This document shows positions 1 through 12,104 of a stretch of DNA of 64,000 nucleotides, piece by piece; position 1 is the first letter of the stretch; the number at the start of each line of letters is the position of its first letter. This DNA comes from Plumapathes pennacea (lineage: Eukaryota > Cnidaria > Anthozoa > Antipatharia > Myriopathidae), in NCBI GenBank assembly GCA_964036295.1, contig OZ038472.1:4610001-4674000 (forward strand), given 5' to 3'. The notes below the pieces were generated by a model. The model ran no database searches and was not told the origin of the DNA. It was given only the letters and a program-made list of their open reading frames with translations. Both the position numbers and the translations under genes were made by a program.

Positions 1-385
1 CCAAATGGTTACAATAGTCTGGGCTTCTCCTCACAGCTTGAGTATTTTCAACTACTGTAGTAGTTGTTGGCCTAAAAATATACATCAACCATACAGTACT
101 GTACACTAATGGTGTTACAGGTACACTGTATGATCAATACAAGATGTTTAGTAGATAGTAATATTGAAAACAACGCTATAGAGTGGCTAATTGTTTGAGT
201 TTAAACGTCAGTCACCAACAGCAGTCTTCCTGGTAGACTACTCTAACCTGGAAGATCACAGCCAACCTACTATATGCAGAAAAATACTCAATTTTAACCC
301 TTGGGTGTTCACAAGTTCTATCACACCTTGATTGTACAGTGGAGGGAGACGGTGGAACCTCCCATCCCCACTCTTTTTTATTTTT

Positions 386-436
386 TCTTCTTCTTCTTCT
401 TCTTCTTCTTCTTCTTCTTCTTCTTCTTCTTCTTCT
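386..436. repeat. (CTT)n microsatellite
   Basis: About 17 uninterrupted CTT/TTC units. Confidence 0.95.
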
Positions 437-1089
437 AATTCATCTTCTTCTATTGACTAGAGGTATTTTGAAGACATCTTACGTTTAGTACTGAAATCCT
501 GCCGTAGTTTCTATGAAATAGGTGCGTTTTGTGAGTGCTGCCTTTTTAAGGGTGCTGTGGGAAGTCGATGATGCCATTTTAAATGGTGCCTTCAGAAATA
601 AAGTGTTGTAAATTTTGTAAAATGAATAGGGCTTAATTACCTGTGCCCTGAAAGGCATAGTTTGCACACTCCAGGGTTATTAATTTTTCTTTGCTTTACA
701 ATGGTCATTGGTGCAGTAGTTGATCATGCAATGTGTGATGATGTTAAGTGAAATGTAACATGAATTAGTTGTGAACAACTTTTAAAAGATGCAGGTGATT
801 GAATTGTACAGACTTGAATCATACATATTTGTAAGTTTCTTGACTACCGTAGAAAACTGCTAAATTACTTGACATGTACAAGCAGTAATAGAATGTTTCC
901 AAGTACAGTGGAACCTAGCTACTATATCTTGAACTTTCAAGGGAGGCGAGAAACAATTGAGATACCAGCCTGGGATCTAAGGGAAATTTCTACTAAGTTC
1001 ACTGCAAAAGGGAAAGTGGATTCTGTTTGAGACAGCAGGGGTTCTACTTTTAATTACCAGCTACTGTAAATGATCAAAACCATAAAGAT

Positions 1090-1880
1090 CCTTTTATACT
1101 TTTTTCTTTTTTTCTGGACACAAGGAACCTGGCATTTCATTCTACAAGGATCCTGTCAGGAGAATCATAAAGCATCTTCATTTTGTTTGTTGGTATTCAG
1201 ATAACCCAACAGAGAAAGTGTTGAATAATTTGATTTTGTCACCATCATTAGGAGCTCTTGTCTCAGTCCCTGTCAGTCACACCTTCCCAAGGAAGAACTC
1301 CTTATTATAATGAGCACTCGTGTTTAACAGGATCCTATAGTACAAGAATCTTAACAAGATCTAAGTGCAGCTGCAGTACAGTACATGTTTAGAGCGGTTT
1401 TCGGATGACTGTCGAAAGTAATTGTGTGATTGCTTTGGTTTTGCGTTTGCTTCGCTTTCGGATTGGTCCACACGAGTTTGTCAGCATACTCAGCCAATCA
1501 AGAACAAAACCAAAACCAAAACCAAACACTTCTCACGTAAGCGATGGTGTGTACTTGCACTGCTGATTGGAAAGTAAAACCAAACGCAAATTTACTTTGG
1601 CTTCCAATTGGCTGAACTGTTTTCTCTCAGTCTCTGTGATTGGCCTGTGTGATCACTTTGGCTTTGGTTTTCGACAGTCATCTGAAAATGGCTCTATCCA
1701 AGAATGATTCTGCCAGGATCCTGCTGACAATTGTGTTTATCCTGTAAAGGATCCTGACAGGATCTTAACCAGATCCCACCAGGATCTATGCAGGATCATG
1801 TTATGTTTATCCTGCAAGGGTCCTAGCAAGTCTTGTCCTGCCAGAATCTTTAAAAGATCCTTGCAGGACCCTGTTTAGTC
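1090..1880. repeat. Unexpanded relative of the 193-bp GGATCC satellite
   Basis: Shares with 12190-13860 the opening CTGGCATTTCATTCTACAAG and many GGATCCTG/CAGGATCC half-palindromes, but without tandem expansion. The MITE at 1391 is inserted in it. Confidence 0.7.
1391..1695. mobile_element. Fold-back MITE with 29-bp terminal inverted repeats
   Basis: The ends are inverted copies: left begins AGAGCGGTTTTCGGATGACT and the right end reads AGAGCCATTTTCAGATGACT on the other strand, both continuing GTCGAAA. No coding capacity. Confidence 0.85.
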
Positions 1881-3287
1881 AACAAAAATTGATTACACAG
1901 GGTTCTCTTAGCATTTTCACCATGGCATACCCCTTTCCCCACCATATGTGAAGGAGAACTTTTGATAGAACTTTGCATGAATATCCAAAGGTTAAAAGTG
2001 AGTATTTTTCTCTATAGTGTGGTTTCCATATTATTACTACCAGTATTCTACTAAATATTCTGCGTCTATTGCATATACTGTACGGTTTATGGCTACAGGT
2101 GAAAATACTGGGGCTGTGAGTGGTACTGTGGTTAAAATATATTTCCCAGACTTTTGTTCCAATAATAATTACAAAAAATAAAGCTCCAATTAAAAAATAA
2201 TCTTTAAAGTTGTCACACATACAGCGATCAGTATATGTACAGTACATTTGCGTTAGTTTTTATGGTCAAATTAGGATACGAAAAATCCAAATATGGTACT
2301 TTCTCACCTAAATTTATCTCTTGCTGCAGGTGAAATAGTTTTGAGATGTTACATATACTGTACAGTATGTGATAAATTGTTGAAGAAATACATGTACATT
2401 TAAGAAATGGCCTGAAACAGGCTCAAAAAAATATAACTGACTCATAAAAATACTTTGCCACATTGCAATCCTTCCCATGTAAGAACCCCTTTTCTATTTT
2501 CTACATAATATCCGGAAGCACTCTTTATGAAAACTAACTTTACTTAATTTTGCTTCTTACAAAGGCTTACCAATGAAAAATATGAGGATGAAAAATACTA
2601 GGAAAACCTGTGTTTCGACTTGTGCTGGATTTTGATTGGTTCTTACATGTTCACTCTTAAAAGGACACATATTGCAAAGCCTGCATGTACAGTGGAACTC
2701 CAATATACATGTACATTGTAACAAAGTGCAAGGGACTGGGAAAATGTGTTTGTTATATAGTGATGGACAGAAACCCCATTATAACAAATTTGTTGGAAAT
2801 CGACCAAGATCTTCCTTACTGACTGTGACTTATAATTATTTGGCCTTAAAATCGAACAGTGTTAGGGAAGGTGGGCTGGGGCTTCAGAGGGGAGGGTGGC
2901 AACCTTTCTCTTTAAAGTACCTTCCTGGGGTCGAAATAATGACCATTTTATATACCTCTAATGAACAAATGCTCCCTTATTATACCTTTATACAGAAGAA
3001 AAAAAAAAAAAAAAACTACGCGCGACAACACGAAATTTGCGAAGACCTCGGTACGAAGGGAGGCACGAGTTTTTTAACCCCTATAGAACGCCAATACGAT
3101 TTTCTTTATTTATTCCAGCCTTTACTACCGACCCTTTAAAATACCAACACCCTTTTTTGTACTTGAGGCTTCCAATTTATGTCAACTCGAAAAGTTAATT
3201 GTCAATTTCTCTTGTTGTTGAAGGTAAAATACACTGTAGCACGAAGTGGTGAACAAAAGTATTAAAATTTTCCGATCTTCATTTCAG

Positions 3288-3358
3288 GCCAGTGAAGCCA
3301 CTCGCTCAGTCCTCCAACAGCGCTCCAACGTCACGGCATCCCTTCCCCTTCCCCCCCG
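3288..3358 (+). CDS. Candidate internal exon of an unrecognised plus-strand gene
   Basis: A 71-base segment between a good acceptor (CTTCATTTCAG) and a perfect donor (CG|GTGAGT). It is clearly more GC-rich than its surroundings and open in one frame (ASEATRSVLQQRSNVTASLP then Pro-rich). It could belong to a gene whose earlier exons lie left of the window. A strong acceptor at 5639 (CCACCCCCCACAG) would end it with RHLY and a stop. No family recognised. Confidence 0.3.
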
Positions 3359-5685
3359 GTGAGTTTGTGTACTAGACTGTGACGTAATTGAAGCATGCAA
3401 GAATTTTCACACCTTTCTCTTCTGTATGTCATTATTTCCACGTTGTTGTCGAATGTCGAAGTATTCAGTACGTTTCGTGTTTATTCCTGCTGTTTGGTTT
3501 GCCCAGGAAATGGGTTAGCTGACCGAACGTGTTCTTTGACTTCGGGGAAAAGATAAAGTGGCAGAATAGACGGCACTTAGATGGACTGGAATGGATTGCA
3601 GTGGACTTTCATGGATAGTAACAAGCAATGGCTCCTGCAAGGACACAAGCACTAGACTACTGCAAAGTAGGGCTTACTACTGTGATTAATTTGGTACAGA
3701 TATATTGAGGCTGACCGATACCATGCATTTCCGTACTGATAAAACTACCGACTAACCAAATTGGATCTTTATTTTTCAAAACGGAGCTTCGCGTCGTTTC
3801 TTAGTGGAGTAAAACAAATTGCTCATCTCCAGATCATTTATTTTATGGTGCATGAAACCTATCAGCCTTGTATATTTGTCGTTGCATGAGTCGAGGTGTT
3901 TCGATAACTTTTCGGGGTTCGCGTTCTTTTCTCGTGTCATAAGATTTGGTTTGATTTCTCTTAAACGGACATTGTTGAGGAGTCAGTGCTTCAAGTATAT
4001 GTTCTATCGAGACACCTCATTTCGTAGTTAGCCAAGCTTACTTTAAATGACTGCAAACAAGCCGTTACTGAAAAGAACAAGAGAGTTTTTCAAACGGAGC
4101 ATTTCTACATGAACTGCGAAATAACTAATTATTTTTATAAAAAATCAAATTAGCCATGCACAACAGCAAACCCGCGAGATTCAAAGTCATTTTTCTGAAG
4201 GAAAATTTTAAAGTCGAAATTGAACTCGGTTTCGATTTACAAGTCACAGGGCTTGAATATTTTTCGCCAGTGAGTGTTTCTTTTTTTTTTTTTTTTTTTT
4301 TGGCGAAAACGTTTTCCTTGGAGACCAAACACGTGATACTCAATTACTCAATCTATTGTTTCTGAACAAAAATTATTCATCCTTTTTGTATCTCGAGTTC
4401 GGCGCAATCACAAATATCGAGTGCGAAATGTAGATGTACCATTCGATAATTTACGGTACACTGGAAATGCCCGCTTAGAAGAATGTGTAAATACAAAGTT
4501 TAACTGAGCTAGAGTGTCTGATTTTATATTCAAATGCAAGTTGAGCGAACGAAGTCTTTCTTTTTTATACGAAACGGTTTCTCGTGCGATTTTTTCTTGC
4601 GAAATGAATACAAAACATTGACGCACCATCTTTTTATCGTGTCCAATTTAGCGTTAACGGTATTGCAGTCATTTCAGTATGCTTGATCTGTGCATGTATT
4701 GGGATATGGTTGTTGAAAATTTAATCGCAAATTTCAATTGGAACTTTGCGATGCTGAAATAGGAACGAAAAAGCTACAGCAATTTTTATCTCGGCAAATT
4801 TCAAATGGAAATTTGCGTTCGAAATAGGAATCTTGCTCATATTTCAAATGGAACTTTGCGATGGTCAATTGGAACGTTGTTTTACTAATTGCACAGATTT
4901 TCTTTACAATTTGACTTCGGGTTTTCAGGCTAGATAACAGCCATCTGAACAATTTGGTGCGAAGCTAAAACTTTTATTCTACCTTGATGATTTCTAGTGA
5001 TTCAACAACCATGTCCCATATTGTGCGTGTTTATTAGAAGCAAGGGAATACTTTCCCTCCTTATTTCAAAAAGGATTTGGAACGGGAGGTTCTGAGAAAC
5101 GTCTTTCATGTTGGCTCCGACATTCTTGATTTGGCTGAAGACTTGTGCAAACTTCATGAACGGACGCAATGCAAAAGATTATTTTGCCTCGAAACACTGT
5201 TGAATCAACCAATTTTCAACAACCTTTTCCTTCGCGTTACCAGCTTTCCGTTTCTCAGAGCCTCTCCTTCAATTTACTTTGCTTAACTACTTGGTTCGCG
5301 GATGGGCTTTGAAGTAGTAATAGTAATAGTAGTTGTAACAGTGTAGTAGTACTCTTGTACTACTACAGAATTAGTACAACTCTATTACTCTTGCTGTTTC
5401 AAAGTCTGATCATTAACCTCATTAGGTAAGCAAAAAAAATTGACTATAACTGGTGCCATCCGCTAACCCCGACCAACCTCCCCTACCGGAAGATTTACTT
5501 ATATACACTCTGAATGTGACGTCAATAAAGTTTGAAAAGCATTATGGTCTTATGTCATCTTTAATTATAAAACAGGTTTTGCAGGTTACACTGCATATTA
5601 CATATTCATGTACATCATATCCTTTCCCCACCCCCCACAGACATCTTTATTAAGCACATCAATCAACAGAAATATAAAATACACG

Positions 5686-6009
5686 CATCAAACTGGAAGT
5701 CCTTCACTAAAAAGCTAAAGGCTACAAACATTTCAAAATACACCGACTACGCTTTTAGAGACTTCGCGAAAGAAAACAGACACCGATTGCCTGCATCAAA
5801 CTAGAAGTCCTTCACTAAAACGCTAAAGGTTACAAACATTTCAAAATACACCGACTACGCTTTTAGAGCCTTCGCGAAAGAAAACAGACACCGATTGCCT
5901 GCATCAAACTAGAAGTCCTTCACTAAAAAGCTAAAGGCTAAAGACATTTTAAAATACACCGACTACGCTTTTAGAGCTTTCACAAAAGAAAACAGACACC
6001 GATTGCCTG
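5686..6009. repeat. 108-bp tandem repeat, three copies
   Basis: Copies start at 5686, 5794 and 5902, each with CATCAAACT then AGCTAAAGGCT and ACACCGACTACGCTTTTAGA. One plus-strand frame reads SKYTDYAFR.FAKENRHRLPAS in every copy; TAG separates the units. Confidence 0.9.
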
Positions 6010-7680
6010 CATCAGTTGCTCCGTGCAATAATCCCGGCCATGTAAAAAGTTAAGAAGCGCGCGCCAAATGGACGGTGTATATATGAAATGCTGCATCCAG
6101 TGCATCACAAGTAAAGGTACACCATGCCTCAATAAAAACTGGAGTGGAATTGCCGTTCAATTTCCGCGGTTCTAATTCTCCAAATCTCTCTCGAAAAACA
6201 CAAGGAGTCAATTTATCTCCCTCGACAAAGTGAAAGCAAATTAAACTTGAGGCATGAGATAACTTTTAAATGTGACGCACCTACAAGCGGACACACAGAC
6301 GTCTTCATTAAGCTCATCATTGAACCGAAGAGATCATCTGATAAACAAGGATGGACGAAGAGAAATGCGCACTGCTCGCAAAGACAATGAATAAATTAGT
6401 TTTCGCACGAAAAATCGATTTGAAATTGCCCAACAGGCAAGTGAATAAATTTGTTTTTGCAACAAAAACCGAATACAATATCACAGATGAAGTCCTTAAA
6501 ACATTTCAAGCTGTGGATTTGAAAACGATAAAAGCTAACAACAACTGGGATTAAACTCTCGTTGAACCGCGTCAGCTTCGTGAAGCATCAGTTAAATCAA
6601 ACACGGCGTCAAGAACAAAATTTAACGTTGAAGAATAATGCTTGACATCGCGACATTCTACAACCGAGGCCAGATTAAAAGTTGTGCGACGGAATCAAAA
6701 CGACTTTCTAATCCAATGGACAAAAAATAGCGCGCGATTCTCTTCCAACCATCCCAACTTAACAGAAAAAAAAAAAAAAAAAACTTGAGGTGTTCCAAAG
6801 AAATCTACACTGTATCAGGTAGTGGCTAAATTGAACAAGGATGAAAATCTAACAACATGTCCAACATATATTTATCCAACCAAATTTGAAAGCGACAGGA
6901 GAAATACTGTAGAAATGTGCCAAGTTCAACGCGAGGGCGACCAAAAAAAAAGAAAAGTTTTGAAGAAAATGACGCAAACATGATAGAAAAAAACGAAAAC
7001 AACAACAATTTTGCGAGGAAAGTTTAGCGGTTTTCTTATACCGTCGAGAAAGAGAACGAGAAATTTACAAGCAAAAACAGTAAAAAATGTTAAATCGATA
7101 TCTGCGTAACTACAACGTATTCACAACGAACAAAAAAAGTTACGCGCAACAAGTGCCAATCGTGAACGTTTAACAACAATAAAAAAGTTGACACTTGAAA
7201 AATAAAAACACGGGCAAAACAATGATTCTTTGTTAACCAAACTGATTAGACATCATTGTTTTCAGCAGCCAATATCTGTATTGTTTGCATAACTTATCAT
7301 TTGGGATTTTTCTGCATAATATCTTAGCGAACATGGAAATTTTGGCAATTTGGCTTAAATCTATCTGGTAAAAAAAACGACCTTCTCTTGCAATAATGTG
7401 CTGTTCACACGTATGTGACAGATAGCAAATTAGGTTTTTGCCCGACTTACTGCAGCAAAAATTAAATATAAATTATAAAATATAAAATTCAAAAATGCCC
7501 TCGCGTTTAAAATCGTTCATGTCCACGAATAAAAGAAAGTTTTTGAGCGAATTGAACTGACTAGGAACGTTTGGAACACCTCTTAAGAAAAAATGAAGAA
7601 CATTATACATGACTGTAGAATAATATTCACATATCAGAGCTTACGGTTTTCTGTTCAATACATCTCTAAATTCGTCTTCC
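6010..7680. other. No gene supported
   Basis: AT-rich. A 67-codon frame at 6351-6554 (MDEEKCALLAKT...) has a good start context but no recognisable domain or supporting neighbours, so I do not call it. Poly-A tract near 6765. Confidence 0.4.
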
Positions 7681-7901
7681 GTTTAAAGCCATCTCCAGCC
7701 AAATATTCCTTGTAAACTTTGACTCAAGTCCATGTACCATGCTTCTCTTCCACTGTCCCGAAAGCTGCGTGGCGTGAAAGTTCTGCGAGAAATGAGAGAA
7801 GGACATTGAATAACCTGGAATGCTTCAAAGACATACATAAAGCTAAGCGTAAGCCGTTTCGTCCGTTCGTACGTCGCAAGTTTTAACTTGGTAATACTCA
7901 C

Positions 7902-7932
7902 CAGAAAGTCTGAATGTCGCTTGCTCCGCCAT
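7902..7932 (-). CDS. Candidate first coding exon of an unrecognised gene
   Basis: On the minus strand ATGGCGGAGC follows AAAA and encodes MAEQATFRLS, ending in phase 1 at a perfect donor CTG|GTGAGT. AAAATGGCGG resembles a YY1-type initiator over a start codon. The best next acceptor (CTCATTTCTCGCAG at 7783-7784) would add only about 19 residues before a stop, so the second exon is probably elsewhere or the transcript is short. No family recognised. Confidence 0.3.
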
Positions 7933-8241
7933 TTTTGGTCTTCAAATCTCTTCTCACAAACACGTCCATCTTCGTCGGAGTCTTCTCACAAATGGCTTCT
8001 GTGCACGATGGAACGAAACGTGTGAAAAATGCAGTCAAACCGGTTTTGCACGCTTGTCAGTTGGCATCTTAATTTTATACACATGGGACGCATGAACAAA
8101 ACAGCGGGCTGAGTGGGGTGGGGTTTTTTGGGTTATAAGTAAACGGCCACCGCCATATACCTCAAAAACGTAGGGATGGGGTGGTCTAGCTCCACTGCGC
8201 ATCTGCGTATCCATTTCTACTTTACCTCAAAACGTAGAGGT

Positions 8242-8272
<31 letters not shown>

Positions 8273-8296
8273 TATCTGCGTATCCTCCGTTTCCTA

Positions 8297-8341
8297 GGGG
8301 TGCTCCAAAAAGGACGGGGTATTCTGTAGTCGCTAATTTTT

Positions 8342-8373
<32 letters not shown>

Positions 8374-9384
8374 ACCGGGCGATTCAGTGATGCCCAGTTC
8401 CAATACGATTCTATCAGTTGACCTTCAGGTGGTTAATACCTTGAATTGTCAATATCCGCGCCATTGTACACAGTCTTACCGCGACGACCGTTCTGTTGCC
8501 AATGATACGGCAGAGAATGGACTCGTGATCCACACCGCCAAAGATTGGGGAGCTAATCAGCATCGAAACCTAATCCTGTTCGGACACACTTTTTGGTGGT
8601 TGTCGCGGATTCGGATTCCCCGAAGAATTCCTTTTCAGATATTCCTGCAAATAGAAGGTGCAGTAGAATGAATTCCCATGATCACTACTATCACAAACCT
8701 AGCAATCGATATCACTCGGCACCAATACCATCTCCATCATTACATACAGGAGGGGTACTCCAAAATATGGGAGAGGGGGGTGTCTTATTCTGTAGTTTCC
8801 GTTTGCTTGTTTGTTTGTTTTCTGCACCGGCCAATTCAGTGATGCCCGGTTCTAATATGATTCTCTCAGTTGACCTTCATGTGGTTGATGCCTGGGTTTG
8901 TCGATATACCCGCCGTTGTACGCTCGGCACTGGTTTGAGTACGCCATCGTACCGGGCTGGACGAACGTGCTGTCGTTCCGCAATCTCCATGAAGGCGATG
9001 ACGGGCAGGCAGAACAGTCAGCCTTTTCGAAGAGTCACACTTCTTGGACAGGGCAGGCAACCACGATAATATAGAGGATATTACACGGCGGCGCGAAGAT
9101 ATGAATTTTATTTTCGAGTGGTAAAATATTGTTTTTACCACAAGAAAATAAAATCCATATCTTCAAGCCGCCGTGTAATTTTCTTTTTATTATATTAGGC
9201 ACGAGTGTTTTACGAGAATTGCACAAACAACCGTGCAAAAGCGAGAAATGATGCCAACGATATCCTCACTAGTGAGGATATGCTTGCGTACAACGGCGGG
9301 TATATCGACGGGTATATCGACAAACCCAGGCATCAACCACATGAAGGTCAACTGAGAGAATCATATTAGAACCGGGCATCACTA
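8297..9384. repeat. Three copies of a repeat block, two direct and one inverted
   Basis: Direct copies at about 8297-8470 and 8745-8930 share CTCCAAAA, TATTCTGTAGT and TCAGTGATGCCC(A/G)GTTC. A third, inverted copy lies at about 9287-9384. A hairpin element sits between copies two and three. Confidence 0.8.
9080..9180. mobile_element. Hairpin MITE, about 47-bp arms
   Basis: Near-perfect palindrome: TTACACGGCGGCGCGAAGAT at the left and its inverted partner ending CCGCCGTGTAA at the right, with a loop of a few bases. Confidence 0.85.
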
Positions 9385-9480
9385 GTGAGGATATGGAAAA
9401 TACGCCACTCGGGTCCCGGATGTAGTTTAGTATGGATTTTACGCACGGTATATTTTCCAGTAAAACACTCGTGTCTATAT
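9240..9480. mobile_element. MITE-like segment with CACTAGTGAGGATAT borders
   Basis: TATCCTCACTAGTGAGGATA occurs at 9259 and CACTAGTGAGGATATGGAAA at 9380, followed by a palindromic part (GGAAAATACGCCACTC ... TATATTTTCCAGTAAAACAC). Confidence 0.5.
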
Positions 9481-9924
9481 AATAAAATTGCATATGTAGC
9501 TGAACAGCGATTCGTCGACACGCAATTTACCGCTGGGAACGCCAGAAGTAACGGGCGTTATGGTATCAGGCTCCATAAATATATTATGGGAGCCCCCCAT
9601 TGAGTGGAATATTCCATTATTCCAACACATCCCTTGGCTACAGCATAACCAAAACTAGTCAGATCTAAATATAGTACATGTACACTCACTAGTTATCATC
9701 AAATACTGCAGCTGTACAATACCTTGGAAGTACTGGGCTTCTTTGGAGTCCGATGAAGGGATAGCGCTAGAAATGGAGGTTCCGGTTATTTTCGGCATCT
9801 ACAGGTTTCACAGATCAACCCTTGTCGATTCATCATACACAGTATGCCTTCTTAGGAGTAGGTTTGTCGCTCAATTTCTTATCAGGGTTTGCCTGAGTCA
9901 AACAAAATAGAACAAAATAATAAA

Positions 9925-10942
9925 TACAGTCAACTCTCTCTAAGGCGGACACCCTCGGGACTAGATTTAGTGTCCGCCTTGGAGAGGTGTCCGCTTAGAG
10001 AGAGTTGAGTTACTGAGAAACAAGTGAAAATCGGCAAGGACCAAATCTGCATGCTGTCCGCCTTAGAGAGAGTTCAGTTACAGAGAAACAAGTGAAAATC
10101 GGCAAGGATCAAACTCTGTATGTTGTCCGCCTTAGAGAGAGTTCAGTTACAAAGAAACAAGTGAAAATCGGCAAGGACTAAACTCTGTATGTTTTCCGCC
10201 TTAGAGAGAGTTCAGTTACAGAGAAACAAGTGAAAATCGGCAAGGATCAAATTCTGTATGTTGTCCGCCTTAGAGAGAGTTCAGTTACAAAGAAACAAGT
10301 GAAAATCGGCAAGGATCAAATTCTGTATGTTGTCCGCCTTAGAGAGAGTTCAGTTACAAAGAAACAAGTGAAAATCGGCAAGGACCAAACTCTGTATGTT
10401 TTCCGCCTTAGAGAGAGTTCAGTTACAGAGAAACAAGTGAAAATCGGCAAGGACCAAACTCTGTATGTTGTCCGCCTTAGAGAGAGTCCAGTTACAGAGA
10501 AACAAGTGAAAATCGGCAAGGATCAAACTCTGTATGTTGTCCGCCTTAGAGAGAGTTCAGTTACAAAGAAACAAGTGAAAATCGGCAAGGACCAAACTCT
10601 GTATGTTGTCCGCCTTAGAGAGAGTTCAGTTACAGAGAAACAAGTGAAAGTCGGCAAAGACCAAACTCTGTATGTTGTCCGCCTTAGAGAGAGTTCAGTT
10701 ACAAAGAAACAAGTGAAAGTCGGCAAAGACCAAACTCTGTATGCTGTCCGCCTTAGAGAAAGTTCAGTTACAAAGAAACAAGTGAAAGTCGGCAAAGACC
10801 AAACTCTGTATGCTGTCCGCCTTAGAGAGAGTTCAGTTGCAGAGAAACAAGTGAAAATCGGCAAGGACCAAACTCTGTATGCTGTCCGCCTTAGAGAGGT
10901 GTCTGCTTTAGAGAGGTGTCCGCTTAGAAAGAGTGGACTGTA
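9925..10942. mobile_element. MITE with TACAGTCAACTCTCTCTAAG ends and an expanded 69-bp minisatellite
   Basis: Inverted ends (TACAGTCAACTCTCTCTAAG; the right end reads TACAGTCCACTCTTTCTAAG on the other strand) enclose about 12-13 copies of a 69-bp unit (AGAGTTCAGTTACAGAGAAA ... TCTGTATGTTGTCCGCCTT). Because 69 is a multiple of three, both strands have artificial long open frames. Confidence 0.9.
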
Positions 10943-12100
10943 TCACAATAAATTGTATCAACCATAAGTATTAGCAGGTAAGAGCTTCCTACAAACTTTT
11001 CGGTATGAATCAGATTGCAGATGGAGTTCAAAGACTGTTATTGTGAGGACGAACTAAGCTGAAAAATGTGATGTCACAGGTGTTTTCTTTTCTACTGAAG
11101 GGTGTGCTACATCATTTAAATTTGACACATAGGAAAGAGAATTGGAAACAGTGAACTACATGAATTTTACCACCCTGATTATTGGAAACTAAACCTTAAA
11201 TCAAAGCTGATAATCTTTCACAGGCCATTTATCCTTCATATATATATATATTTTTGTGATATATTTGGCTATGAATTTTTAGAATTTGTTAGATTCTTGT
11301 CGCATACATGTAAATAATTATATAGTCAATCAGTTGTTTCACTCTAGAGATACCTGTACTATGATTGGAGCCACAACAGCAAATTAGGAATTGACGAAAC
11401 ATGCTAATACTTGTTAACAACATATTTTACACTAATGTATAAAACAGTAAAATGTTTAGACAATGAATCATTTTATAGAGCATCCCTAAACAACACACCA
11501 CCAAACAACTCAGCTGTTTAGATTTAAACACTTTTTCTACTGCTCCAGTCCTATAAACACAGCAAAAGCAACCAAAACTTCTTGCTCCTACATGCATGAT
11601 TGTATAATTATTATATTTTATCACCGTGGTGGCTTGGTTTACACAAACTTTTGAGTTCTCCTAAACTCCCTCTCAAGTTTGCATCAGGCTATGTAAACAT
11701 GGTGTGCATTTTATATTTCTCAGCAACGGCCACACTTAAGTTGGAGCCCCGCTCTGTTGTGTGTGCCCTACCACTTCAAACGGTAGAAGTGTCCCGATTA
11801 GTAGACTACATGTAGTCCTCTAGAAGATTTGACACTTTAATAAAGTTGTTATTATTATTAATAATTTACTAGCAGGACCCCCAAAAAATACAGTGACATA
11901 TGATTTTCTTCCCCTAATCTCTAATTACTTTCTTTCTTTCTTTTTTTCCTTTTTGAAGTCCATTTCGAGCACCTTGAATGCAGTTTACAGTGTGAAAGTA
12001 CAAAAACTATTCTGTAGTGCACGTACCACTCCACCATACTCACTCGGTGAATCACCAATCGATTGATGTCAATATCTCCCCATTTCTCAAACATGCTGCA
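10943..12100. other. No gene supported; SINE-like 3' tail near 11825
   Basis: AT-rich. ACACTTTAATAAAGTTGTTATTATTATTA at 11832-11860 resembles the 3' tail of the SINE at 25982. Confidence 0.4.
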
Positions 12101-12104
12101 TATT

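Larger units (their letters stand above)
1..3287. other. Repeat-rich stretch with no recognisable gene
   Basis: Contains a CTT microsatellite (about 386-436), a MITE (1391-1695), an unexpanded relative of the 193-bp GGATCC satellite (about 1090-1880) and a poly-A tract near 3000. Open frames are short and unconvincing. Confidence 0.6.

Noticed and set aside
374..436. CRISPR or other spaced repeat arrays
   Set aside because: All arrays in the window are head-to-tail tandem repeats without unique spacers, and the genome is eukaryotic.
10230..10967. 245-codon plus-strand frame with long antisense frames
   Set aside because: It is a 69-bp tandem repeat inside a MITE; a period divisible by three keeps several frames open.
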